From contig CAMPHE010000003.1 of assembly GCA_946885815.1 (NCBI GenBank), positions 1-28,413 on the forward strand: 28,413 nucleotides of DNA. Direction: 5' to 3'. The notes under the pieces were generated by a model, which saw nothing but the letters and a program-made list of their open reading frames with translations, ran no database searches and was not told where the DNA came from. A program made the translations under genes and the position numbers. The stretch is from an uncultured Arenimonas sp. Its GTDB lineage: Bacteria > Pseudomonadota > Gammaproteobacteria > Xanthomonadales > Xanthomonadaceae. The stretch's first letter is position 1; each line of letters begins with the position of its first letter. Shown here one piece after another: positions 17,551 to 24,527 of this stretch.

Positions 17551-18308
17551 CGGTCGATGCGTCGGCCGATGTACAGCCCCGTCGCGCCCGGGCCGCCCGC
17601 GTCGAACTCCAGCGAGAGACCGGCGGCCGCGAAGGCCGATTCGAAGTCGGCGCGGGAATACAGCCCGAGTTCGTGCAGCTCCTCGAAATGGCGGACACCG
17701 GCCGGCGTCCCCGCGAGGTAGTGGATCCGCAGCCGGCCCAGCCGGCCCTCGCGTTCGGCGACATACATCCACGCGAGCCGGAAGTCGCCGCGGCGCGCCT
17801 CGTTCATGGTGACGTCGCCGACGCGATAGGTGTCCGGGGTGAAGAACGGCTCGATCAGCAGCAGCCCGCCCGGTGCGAGATGGCGTGCCATCGAACCGAT
17901 GGCCGCGTGAAGGCGCGCGGCGCTGCCGCAATAGGCGATCGAACGGAACAGGCAGCACACGACGTCGTAGCTGCGGCCCGTGTCGAACGTCGCCATGTCC
18001 GCGACGTGCAGGCGCGCCGCGGGAACGCGTGCGGCGGCCCGCTCCAGCATCGGGGCGCTGAGGTCGAGTCCCTCGACGTCCGGGATGTCGCGCTGGAACA
18101 GTTCCAGGTAGCGTCCGGTGCCGGCGGCCACCTCCAGCAGGCTCGCGGGTCCGGGATGGCGCGACCGGATCGCCGCCATCAGGTACGCGACGTCCGCCGC
18201 GTAGTCCTTGAAGTGGTACGCGAGCTCGTAGACGTCCGCGAACGACTCGCCGTACGTGCGCCCGCCACCGGGCCCCGGCGTCCCCCGATCGGCCGCGCCG
18301 GCGCTCAT
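17547..18308 (-). CDS. DesVI/TylM1-like sugar N-methyltransferase
   Basis: The 253-residue product is a class I SAM methyltransferase whose layout follows the macrolide amino-sugar N,N-dimethyltransferases (DesVI, TylM1). It has an N-terminal FADVYELAYHFKDYAADVAY, then SAM motif I LLEVAAGTGRYLEL (about 57-70) and GLDLSAPMLERA. These are followed by SYDVVCCLFRSIAYCGS, HLAPGGLLLIEPFFTPDTY (about 143-161) and HFEELHELGLYSRADFESAF. Those enzymes methylate a 3-amino group on a dTDP-deoxyhexose; here only the class, not the substrate, is supported. The gene overlaps the aminotransferase fusion upstream (ATGA) and the FemAB-like gene downstream (ATGA). The first ~17 residues are a Gly/Pro-rich extension of no clear function. 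Confidence 0.8.
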   Translation of the reverse strand: MSAGAADRGTPGPGGGRTYGESFADVYELAYHFKDYAADVAYLMAAIRSRHPGPASLLEVAAGTGRYLELFQRDIPDVEGLDLSAPMLERAAARVPAARLHVADMATFDTGRSYDVVCCLFRSIAYCGSAARLHAAIGSMARHLAPGGLLLIEPFFTPDTYRVGDVTMNEARRGDFRLAWMYVAEREGRLGRLRIHYLAGTPAGVRHFEELHELGLYSRADFESAFAAAGLSLEFDAGGPGATGLYIGRRIDR

Positions 18309-20122
18309 GCGGCCGCGACGCCGCGCGCGACCGCGTCGGCGACGCGGGCCATCACCGCGTCCGTCAGGTCCGGGGCGACCGGGAGGCCGATCAGGCGCGG
18401 CGCCAGGTCGTCCGTGACGGCGAGGCCGGCATGCGGCAATCCGGAAAAATAGGTCTGGCGATGCAGCCCCAGCCCGTACCAGAGGCGGAAGTCGATGCCG
18501 CCGGCGCTCAGCGCGCGGCAGACCGCGCCAGCCTGCGCCGCGTCGTCGGCGACGAATACCGCGTAGCTGGAGCCGATGGTCGGCGCGACGCGGAGCCGCG
18601 ATTCGAGACCGCCCGCGGCGAACGCGGCGCGGTATCGCGCGGCGACGGAACGCATCAGCCGGCGCTTTTCATTCCAGCCATCCAGTTCGGCCAGCCCGAC
18701 CGCGGCGTGGTATTCGCTCATCTTCCCGTTCGTGCTCGGCGACCGGCTGTCGCGGGCGGCGTGGAAGCCGAAATTCAGCGCGCGGGCGATGTTCACCGCC
18801 ATGTCCGGGTCGGCGCCGGCCACCGCGCCGCCCTCGCCGACGCCGAAGCTCTTGGTCGCGTGGAAGCTGAGCGCCACCGGGATGTCGCCGAGGTACCGCG
18901 CCGGATCGTCCGACAGCGCTTCGAACGCGGCGGCGCCGTCGATCACGACCGGGATGCCCGTGCGCTCACGGAAGGCGCGCCACGGGGCCTGGTCGACCGG
19001 CCGGCCTAGCGGTGCCACCGGCACCACGAGCCCGATACGCTCGATGCCCGGGTGCGCCGCCACCGCGTCCGGCGTCAGCTGCCACGTTTCCGGGTCGATG
19101 TCGGCGAGCACCGGCTGGTAGCCGCACTGTTCGACGGCGACCGCCGTCGCCACGAAGGTGTACGCGGGCAGCAGCGCCAACGGTCGCGTCGATGCGCGGC
19201 CATGACCGCCGAGGATCGCGCCGACGATCGCCGCCATTCCCGACGACGCGGTCGTCACCGTTCCCGGCGCGAGGCCGAAGAGGCCGGCGAGCCGCTGTTC
19301 CAGTTCCGAGGCGAGCGGGCCGAAATTGGAATAGGTGCGCGCGTCGTCGATGCGCCGCAGGTACGGAAGCAGGCGATCGGCCGTCGGCAGCCGCGGCCGC
19401 ATCACCGGGACGGCGGGCATCGCCGGCGGCGCCACCGGCAGCGCGGCCGTATCGGCGCCGCTCTCGTTCCCGTCCTCGACCGCCGGTTTCAACGCGTAGG
19501 CCGTGTATTCGAACAGCCCGTAGTCGGCGCGCAGCCGCACGCGCCGGCCGGCGAGGGCGTGCAGCCGCTGCAGCAGGTCGTCGGCGGACGCGTGGAACAG
19601 GTCGTCGCGCCGCCAGTCGACCGCGGTCGACATCACGTTGAACGCCACGCCGCGGCGCACGTGCGGCCAGACCGCGGCGAGCGTCGCGTCGAGGAATTCC
19701 CACATCTGCGCGTCGGTCAGCGACGCCTTGACGGTGAACAGCCCGCTGGCGACGAGGTAATCGCACGCGAGCCGGTCGAGGTCGGCCTCGGGCCCGTTGA
19801 CGTCGAGCGCGATGAACTCGGCCTCGGGGAACTTGCTCCGCGCGATCCCGATCGCGTGTTCGGAGCGGTCGACGCCGATGTAACGGACGTGATCGAGGCC
19901 GCGCCGGCGCATGTGCGCGAGCAGTTCGCCGGTGCCGCACCCGAAGTCGCAGAGGACGAGATCGCGCCGGCGCCAGTCCGGGATCACGTCGAGCATCATG
20001 TCGAAGCGGACCCGGCGGTCCTGCTCGCTCGGCCAGTCCGCGCCCCGCGCCGTGTCGCCGAATTCGTGCAGGCGCTGCTCGTAATGCGCGAGCAGGGCGA
20101 TGTCTGGCCGGTCGTTCATCAT
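18305..20122 (-). CDS. Methyltransferase-DegT/DnrJ/EryC1/StrS aminotransferase fusion protein
   Basis: The 605-residue product joins two enzymes. Residues about 1-210 form a class I SAM methyltransferase: motif I is LCDFGCGTGELLAHM (about 57-71), then IGVDRSEHAIGIARSKF. Residues about 213-245 are an Ala/Pro-rich linker. Residues about 246-605 are a sugar aminotransferase: YSNFGPLASELEQRLAGLFG (about 264-283), phosphate loop TASSGMAA (291-298), VVIDGAAAFEAL (D395, the PLP N1 partner) and the catalytic Lys in SFHATKSFGVGEGG (K424). C-terminal SPSTNGKMSEYHAAVG also fits. DegT-type enzymes aminate 3- or 4-keto nucleotide sugars using glutamate. ATG at 20122 is followed by a second at 20119. It leads the operon and is divergent from the NHL gene. 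All key residues I can check are present. Confidence 0.88.
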   Translation of the reverse strand: MMNDRPDIALLAHYEQRLHEFGDTARGADWPSEQDRRVRFDMMLDVIPDWRRRDLVLCDFGCGTGELLAHMRRRGLDHVRYIGVDRSEHAIGIARSKFPEAEFIALDVNGPEADLDRLACDYLVASGLFTVKASLTDAQMWEFLDATLAAVWPHVRRGVAFNVMSTAVDWRRDDLFHASADDLLQRLHALAGRRVRLRADYGLFEYTAYALKPAVEDGNESGADTAALPVAPPAMPAVPVMRPRLPTADRLLPYLRRIDDARTYSNFGPLASELEQRLAGLFGLAPGTVTTASSGMAAIVGAILGGHGRASTRPLALLPAYTFVATAVAVEQCGYQPVLADIDPETWQLTPDAVAAHPGIERIGLVVPVAPLGRPVDQAPWRAFRERTGIPVVIDGAAAFEALSDDPARYLGDIPVALSFHATKSFGVGEGGAVAGADPDMAVNIARALNFGFHAARDSRSPSTNGKMSEYHAAVGLAELDGWNEKRRLMRSVAARYRAAFAAGGLESRLRVAPTIGSSYAVFVADDAAQAGAVCRALSAGGIDFRLWYGLGLHRQTYFSGLPHAGLAVTDDLAPRLIGLPVAPDLTDAVMARVADAVARGVAAA

Positions 20123-20166
20123 GGTGCCGTCTGGATTTCCCCGCAGCGATGATAACCGCGGCCCGG

Positions 20167-20172
20167 CATAAT
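20167..20172 (+). promoter_or_regulatory. Possible -10 element CATAAT inside palindrome GGCATAATGCC
   Basis: In the 77-base gap between the divergent aminotransferase fusion and the NHL-repeat gene, CATAAT matches five of six bases of the sigma70 -10 consensus. It lies about 28 bases before the start at 20200. It is centred in the perfect 11-base palindrome GGCATAATGCC (20165-20175). No convincing -35 is found 16-18 bases upstream, so promoter strength and even function are uncertain. Confidence 0.35.
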
Positions 20173-20187
20173 GCCCCGGCCTGACCG

Positions 20188-20193
20188 AAGGAG
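20188..20193 (+). promoter_or_regulatory. Strong Shine-Dalgarno fixing the start of the NHL-repeat gene
   Basis: AAGGAG is followed by 6 bases and then the ATG at 20200. This is among the clearest ribosome binding sites in the window, since most genes here use overlap coupling instead. It settles the start of the thioredoxin-like/NHL gene. Confidence 0.8.
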
Positions 20194-20199
20194 CCGCCG

Positions 20200-21624
20200 A
20201 TGCCGCCTTCCCCCATCGCCGCACCGGAACTGTCGCCCGCGCTGCAATGGGCCAACGCCGAACCGCAGGCGCTCGCCGCCCATCGCGGCCGCGTGCTGGC
20301 CGTGCTGTTCTGGAACGCGGCGTCGCCGTACTGCCACAACCTCGTCGACGACCTGGTGCGGCTGCAGGCGCGGTTTCCGCTCGGGCTCTCGATCCTGGGC
20401 GTGCACCTGCCCAAGTTCGATTCCGAACTCGACGGACGGCTCGTGCTGAAGGCGGCGAACCGGCTGGGCATCCCGTTCCCGGTCGCGAACGATCGCGGCT
20501 GGGCCACGTGGCAGCATTACGGCATCACCACGTGGCCGTCGGTGGCGCTGGTCGATCCCGCCGGCCGCCTGCGCCACGTGTTCGCCGGCGACCACCAGAT
20601 CGCCGCGATCGACGCCGCCATCGCCGCGCTGATCGACGAAGTGGGCGGCGTGACGATCGCGCCGCCCCCCGGTCGCCGCATCGGCGCGGAGCCGCGGCTG
20701 CCGCTCTCGTTTCCATCGGGCCTCGCGGTCGGCGACAACCACCTGTACGTCGCCGACACGGGCCACCACCGCATCCTCGAATGCACGCACTCCGGCCGGG
20801 TGCTGCGCGAATTCGGCACCGGGCACGGCGACCTGGTCGACGGCCCGCCCGGCGATGCGGCGTTCCGCAGTCCGCGCGGCCTGGCGCTGGTGCGCGAGCA
20901 GCTGTACGTCGCCGACGCCGGCAACCATGCGCTGCGCCGCATCCGGCTGATCGACGGTTCGGTCGAAACGGTGCTCGGCAACGGGCGACCGGGCGAGCCG
21001 CGCGAGGCGAACGGCGCCGCGATCGCGGGCATGCCGCTGAACCAGCCGTGGGACGTCGCCGGCACGCTCGAGCGGCTCTACATCGCGATGGCCGGCACGA
21101 ACCAGGTCTGGGAATACGACCTGGCCCAGGCGCGTTTCCGGCCGCTCGCCGGCAATGGCGAGCTGGGCATCACCGACGGCGCGGCCGGCAGCGTGATGTT
21201 CGCCCACCCGGCGGCGCTGGCGCTCGTGCAGCAGACGCTCTATGTGGTCGACGCCGGCAGTTCGTCGGTGCGGGCGGTGCAGACGCAGCAGCATGCGGTG
21301 CAGACGCTGGTGGGGCAGGGGCTGTACGAGTTCGGCGAACAGGACGGCCACCGCCGCGAGGCGCGGCTGCAGTTGCCGCTCGGCATCGCGATCGACCCCA
21401 CGTCGCCGCAGCTGTGGATCGCCGACAGCTACAACGGCAGCCTGCGGCGGCTGCGCCTCGGCGGTGGCGAAATGACGACGCACCCGCTGCCGCAGCCGCT
21501 GGTGCACCCCACGGCGCTCGCCGCCGGGGCCGGTTCGCTGTGGATCGCCAACTCCGGCGCGCACGAGGTGCTGCGCCTCGACCTGGCCAGCGGCAAGCTC
21601 ACGCGCCTGCCGATCGGCGAATGA
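20200..21624 (+). CDS. Thioredoxin-like plus six-NHL-repeat protein (NHLRC2-like architecture)
   Basis: The 474-residue product has two parts. Residues about 1-155 form a thioredoxin-like domain: RVLAVLFWNAASPYCHNLVD (about 31-50), GIPFPVANDRGWATWQHYGI, TTWPSVALVDPAG with the cis-Pro strand. The usual CxxC is reduced to SPYC (C45 only). Residues about 170-474 hold six NHL repeats, each with the LYVADxGxxxIRR pattern: LYVADTGHHRILE, LYVADAGNHALRRI, LYIAMAGTNQVWEY, LYVVDAGSSSVRAV, LWIADSYNGSLRRL, LWIANSGAHEVLRL. These should form a six-bladed beta propeller. No signal peptide is evident, so it is probably cytoplasmic. A strong Shine-Dalgarno sets the start, and the stop overlaps uvrC (ATGA). 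The function is unknown. Confidence 0.88.
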   Translation: MPPSPIAAPELSPALQWANAEPQALAAHRGRVLAVLFWNAASPYCHNLVDDLVRLQARFPLGLSILGVHLPKFDSELDGRLVLKAANRLGIPFPVANDRGWATWQHYGITTWPSVALVDPAGRLRHVFAGDHQIAAIDAAIAALIDEVGGVTIAPPPGRRIGAEPRLPLSFPSGLAVGDNHLYVADTGHHRILECTHSGRVLREFGTGHGDLVDGPPGDAAFRSPRGLALVREQLYVADAGNHALRRIRLIDGSVETVLGNGRPGEPREANGAAIAGMPLNQPWDVAGTLERLYIAMAGTNQVWEYDLAQARFRPLAGNGELGITDGAAGSVMFAHPAALALVQQTLYVVDAGSSSVRAVQTQQHAVQTLVGQGLYEFGEQDGHRREARLQLPLGIAIDPTSPQLWIADSYNGSLRRLRLGGGEMTTHPLPQPLVHPTALAAGAGSLWIANSGAHEVLRLDLASGKLTRLPIGE

Positions 21625-23486
21625 CCAGCGAGCCGGCCGCGGCGCCGTTCGATGGCAAGGCGTTCGTACGCGACCTGACGCCGGGCCCGGGGGTCTACCG
21701 GATGCTCGGCGCCGACGGCGGCGTGCTGTACGTCGGCAAGGCGGCGTCGCTGCGCAAGCGCGTCGGCAGCTATTTCTTGAAGGAGCAGCCGTCGCGGCGC
21801 ATCGCGGTGATGGTGTCGCAGATCGCCGGCGTCGAGATCACCGCCACGCGCACCGAAGGCGAGGCGCTGATCCTCGAGAACCAGCTCATCAAGTCGCTGC
21901 GCCCGCGCTACAACGTGCTGCTCCGCGACGACAAGAGCTACCCCTTCCTGCTGCTGACCGAGGAGACGTGGCCGCGGCTCGGCTTCCATCGCGGCGCGCG
22001 TTCGACGCCGGGCCGCTATTTCGGGCCGTATCCGAGTGCCGGCGCGGTGCGCGAGACGATGGAGCTGATGTTCAAGCTGTTCAAGTTGCGCAGCTGCGAC
22101 GACAGCGTGTTCCGCAACCGCAGCCGGCCGTGCCTGCAGCACCAGATCGGCCGTTGCAGCGCCCCGTGCGTCGGGCTGGTGGCGACGCGCGACTACGATG
22201 CCACGGTGCGCCGCGCCGGCCTGTTCCTCGAAGGCCGCAGCAGCGAACTGGTCGACGAACTGGCGACCGCGATGGACGAGGCGGCGCGCCGACTCGACTT
22301 CGAGCAGGCGGCGACGCTGCGCGACCAGGTGGCGGGACTGCGCAAGCTGCAGGCGAAGCAGTACGTCGAGGGCGACCAGGTCGACATGGACGTGCTGGCG
22401 TGCGTGGCCGAGAAGGGCACGGCGTGCGTGCTGCTGATGGCCTTCCGCAACGGTCTCAACCAGGGCACGCGCAGCTTCTTCCCGAAGACCAACGGCGAGG
22501 AGGATTGCGAGGCGGTGCTGGGCGCGTTCGTCGCGCAGTACTACCTCGAGCAGCGGCCGCCGCGCGAGATCGTGCTGAGCCATCCGATCGCCGACCGCGA
22601 GCTGCTGGAACAGGTGCTCGCGCAGCAGGCCGGCCGCAAGGTGGAGATCCGGCCGTCGGTGCGCGGCGAACGCGCGCGCTACCTGCAGATCGCACGGCAG
22701 AACGCGGCGCTCGCGCTGGCGACGGAAATCTCCTCGAGCGCCAGCCAGCGCGCACGGCTGCTGTCGCTGCAGGAACTGCTCGGGCTGCCGGAACCGCCGG
22801 CGCGCATCGAATGCTTCGACATCAGCCACACGATGGGCGAGGCGACCGTGGCGTCGTGCGTGGTGTTCGACGCGCAGGGCCCGGTTCGGGGCCAGTACCG
22901 TCGCTACAACGTCACCGGCATCGAGCCCGGCGACGACTACGCCGCGATGCGGCAGGTGCTGGAGCGGCGCTTCCGTCGCGGGGTCGAGACCGGCGTGCTG
23001 CCCGACCTGCTGCTGATCGACGGCGGCGCCGGCCAGCTCGCGCAGGCGCGCGACGTGCTCGCAGAGCTCGGCGTGCAGGACGTGGCGATGGTCGGCGTCG
23101 CGAAAGGCCCGGAACGTCGCGCCGGCCACGAGGCGCTGGTGTTTCCCGACGGACGCGAACTGCGGCCGGGTGCCGCGTCGCCCGGGCTGCAGCTGGTGCA
23201 GCAGGTACGCGACGAAGCGCACCGGTTCGCGATCACCGGTCACCGCGGCAAGCGGCAGAAAGTGCGCGAGACGAGCCGGCTGGAGGACATTCCCGGCATC
23301 GGCCCGCGCCGCCGCGCGAGCCTGCTGAAGCATTTCGGTGGACTGGCGGGGCTGAAGGCGGCCGGCATCGAGGAGATCGCGCGCACCGAAGGCGTCAACG
23401 CCGCGCTCGCCGAGCGCATCTACGCCGCCCTGCATGGACTTGGGCCACAATCGCCCGCGATGCCGACCCGACCCGACCCGACGTGA
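21621..23486 (+). CDS. uvrC: UvrC, nucleotide excision repair endonuclease subunit
   Basis: UvrC makes both incisions around a DNA lesion marked by UvrA/UvrB. The 621-residue product is normal size. The GIY-YIG domain is at the N-terminus (PGVYRMLGADGGVLYVGKAA, SLRKRVGSYF). Four Cys at about 159, 171, 179 and 183 have the spacing (12, 8, 4) of the Fe-S ligands known in E. coli UvrC. A UVR motif (LDFEQAATLRDQVAGLRKLQ) lies near 230. The RNase H-like nuclease domain includes IECFDISHTMGEATVASCVV and LLLIDGGAGQLAQA. The C-terminal helix-hairpin-helix is LEDIPGIGPRRRASLLKHFG. The ATG overlaps the NHL gene stop. The stop overlaps the GTG of pgsA, the order also seen in E. coli. Confidence 0.97.
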   Translation: MTSEPAAAPFDGKAFVRDLTPGPGVYRMLGADGGVLYVGKAASLRKRVGSYFLKEQPSRRIAVMVSQIAGVEITATRTEGEALILENQLIKSLRPRYNVLLRDDKSYPFLLLTEETWPRLGFHRGARSTPGRYFGPYPSAGAVRETMELMFKLFKLRSCDDSVFRNRSRPCLQHQIGRCSAPCVGLVATRDYDATVRRAGLFLEGRSSELVDELATAMDEAARRLDFEQAATLRDQVAGLRKLQAKQYVEGDQVDMDVLACVAEKGTACVLLMAFRNGLNQGTRSFFPKTNGEEDCEAVLGAFVAQYYLEQRPPREIVLSHPIADRELLEQVLAQQAGRKVEIRPSVRGERARYLQIARQNAALALATEISSSASQRARLLSLQELLGLPEPPARIECFDISHTMGEATVASCVVFDAQGPVRGQYRRYNVTGIEPGDDYAAMRQVLERRFRRGVETGVLPDLLLIDGGAGQLAQARDVLAELGVQDVAMVGVAKGPERRAGHEALVFPDGRELRPGAASPGLQLVQQVRDEAHRFAITGHRGKRQKVRETSRLEDIPGIGPRRRASLLKHFGGLAGLKAAGIEEIARTEGVNAALAERIYAALHGLGPQSPAMPTRPDPT

Positions 23487-24076
23487 CCCTGACGATCCCG
23501 ACGATCCTGACGCTTTTCCGCATCGTGCTGATCCCGGTGCTGGTCGCCGTGTTCTACCTGCCGTACCCGTGGACGAATTTCGCCGCGACCGCGATCTTCG
23601 TGTTCGGTGCGATGACCGACTGGCTCGACGGCTGGATCGCCCGCCGCTACGGCATGTATTCGGCGTTCGGCGCCTTCCTCGACCCCGTCGCCGACAAGCT
23701 GACGGTCGCCTTCGCGCTGCTGCTCGTGGTCGAGCGCCACGACACGCCGTGGATGGCACTGCTCAGCGCGATCATCATCGGCCGCGAGATCACGATCTCG
23801 GCGCTGCGCGAATGGATGGCGCAGATGGGCGCGCACGGCCTGGTGAAAGTCGCCGTGCTGGGCAAGCTGAAGACGATCGCGCAGATGGTCGCGATCAGCT
23901 GCCTGCTGTTCGAGGAGAACCTGTTCGGGCTGCCGGTGTTCCGCATCGGCGAATGGCTGCTGGCGATCGCGGCGGCGCTGACGCTCTGGTCGGGCTGGGA
24001 CTACCTGCACGCCGCGTGGCCGGCGATGCGCCGGGACGACGCCCGGCGCCGGCAGGACAGGACGAAACAGGGTTGA
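23483..24076 (+). CDS. pgsA: PgsA, CDP-diacylglycerol-glycerol-3-phosphate 3-phosphatidyltransferase
   Basis: PgsA makes phosphatidylglycerol phosphate, the first committed step to phosphatidylglycerol and cardiolipin, in the inner membrane. The 197-residue product has the complete CDP-alcohol phosphotransferase signature DG-x2-AR-x8-G-x3-D-x3-D in WLDGWIARRYGMYSAFGAFL then DPVADK (about 53-78). It also has several membrane helices and the family start LTIPTILTLFRIVLIPVLVA. GTG at 23483 overlaps the uvrC stop (GTGA). Its stop codon lies inside the -35 element of the tRNA-Gly promoter. In E. coli, uvrC-pgsA is likewise followed by tRNA genes for Gly, Cys and Leu. Confidence 0.96.
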   Translation: MTLTIPTILTLFRIVLIPVLVAVFYLPYPWTNFAATAIFVFGAMTDWLDGWIARRYGMYSAFGAFLDPVADKLTVAFALLLVVERHDTPWMALLSAIIIGREITISALREWMAQMGAHGLVKVAVLGKLKTIAQMVAISCLLFEENLFGLPVFRIGEWLLAIAAALTLWSGWDYLHAAWPAMRRDDARRRQDRTKQG

Positions 24077-24102
24077 CACTCCCGGGGGCGTTCCCCCAAA
24101 AT
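24073..24102 (+). promoter_or_regulatory. Sigma70-type promoter for tRNA-Gly (and probably tRNA-Cys)
   Basis: TTGACA, a perfect -35, is at 24073-24078 and overlaps the pgsA stop codon. CAAAAT (four of six -10 matches) is at 24097-24102 with an 18-base spacer. The bases after it are GC-rich (GCGCG), as at stringently controlled stable-RNA promoters. The tRNA starts 12 bases after the -10. The spacer holds the small inverted repeat GGGGG-CGTT-CCCCC. Confidence 0.65.
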
Positions 24103-24113
24103 GCGCGTCTCTT

Positions 24114-24189
<76 letters not shown>

Positions 24190-24210
24190 GTTTCAGAATG
24201 CAGACCCACC

Positions 24211-24284
24211 GGCCGGGTGGCAGAGTGGTTATGCAGCGGACTGCAAATCCGCGTACGCCGGTTCAATTCCGACCTCGGCCTCCA
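24211..24284 (+). tRNA. tRNA-Cys (anticodon GCA)
   Basis: This is a 74-nt cloverleaf. The acceptor stem GGCCGGG pairs with CTCGGCC (one G-T pair). The anticodon stem GCGGA/TCCGC encloses CTGCAAA, giving anticodon GCA. The discriminator is T, as expected for tRNA-Cys, and CCA is encoded. It lies 21 bases after tRNA-Gly with no promoter in between, so it is probably co-transcribed. A terminator follows 9 bases later. Confidence 0.96.
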
Positions 24285-24291
24285 GCTCCAG

Positions 24292-24317
24292 AACCGCGCC
24301 CCGGCGCGGTTTTTTTT
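24292..24317 (+). terminator. Intrinsic terminator after tRNA-Cys
   Basis: A GC-rich hairpin (ACCGCGC pairing with GCGCGGT, flanked by further A/T pairs) is followed directly by a run of seven to eight T. It should end the Gly-Cys tRNA transcript and separate it from tRNA-Leu. This is the clearest factor-independent terminator in the window. Confidence 0.9.
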
Positions 24318-24356
24318 CGCCCGGCGCGGGCCCGGCCGCGCGTCGCCACGGCTCCG

Positions 24357-24403
24357 GTGTCCGGTGGCGTGGCCGGCACCGATCCGGCACGATGCCCGGA
24401 CAC
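24357..24403 (+). repeat. Inverted repeat abutting the 5' end of tRNA-Leu
   Basis: GTGTCCGG (24357-24364) and CCGGACAC (24396-24403) are perfect 8-base inverted copies separated by 31 bases. The right arm ends exactly at the base before the mature tRNA-Leu. A smaller inverted pair, CGGTG/CACCG, lies partly within. It could fold in the tRNA leader next to the RNase P site, but it may be chance in this GC-rich sequence. No sigma70 promoter for tRNA-Leu is visible between the terminator and the tRNA. Confidence 0.4.
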
Positions 24404-24490
24404 GCCCGGGTGGCGGAACTGGTATACGCACGGCACTTAAAATGCCGCGGCCGCGAGGCCATGCGGGTTCGACCCCCGCCCCGGGCACCA
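24404..24490 (+). tRNA. tRNA-Leu (anticodon TAA)
   Basis: This is an 87-nt class II tRNA with a long variable arm. The acceptor stem GCCCGGG pairs with CCCGGGC. The anticodon stem CGGCA/TGCCG encloses CTTAAAA, giving anticodon TAA. The T-arm is GCGGG-TTCGACC-CCCGC, the discriminator is A and CCA is encoded. It ends 16 bases before a small ORF and 33 bases before the glutamate-synthase-like gene, with no terminator between, so a shared tRNA-mRNA transcript is likely. Confidence 0.97.
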
Positions 24491-24506
24491 ACCGAGGAGA
24501 AAGGCG

Positions 24507-24527
24507 ATGCGAGGCGTGCGCTGTTGA
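24507..24527 (+). CDS. Possible 6-residue leader ORF (MRGVRC)
   Basis: An ATG at 24507 has the best Shine-Dalgarno of this stretch (GGAG at 24496-24499, 7-base spacing) but is out of frame with the downstream gene. It is followed by five codons and TGA. The TGA overlaps the TTG start proposed for the next gene (TTGA at 24524-24527). It could be a coupling leader, or the true start of the downstream protein disrupted by a one-base error or mutation. Without comparison these cannot be told apart. Confidence 0.35.
   Translation: MRGVRC

Larger units (their letters stand above)
10220..20122. other. Accessory surface-glycan modification locus between kdsB and uvrC
   Basis: This 9.9-kb block holds ten genes in four strand-alternating groups. 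They comprise two sulfotransferases, a GT61 glycosyltransferase, an exostosin-like protein, a GT2-like glycosyltransferase, three methyltransferase domains, a sugar aminotransferase domain, a FemAB-type acyltransferase and a WbqC-family protein. Both flanks are conserved housekeeping genes. Content, strand switching and lack of polymerase, flippase or ligase genes suggest decoration of a glycan made elsewhere. The block is as GC-rich as its flanks by eye, so if it was acquired the donor was also GC-rich or the acquisition is old. Boundaries are inferred from gene content only; no direct repeats or mobility genes mark them. Confidence 0.55.
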
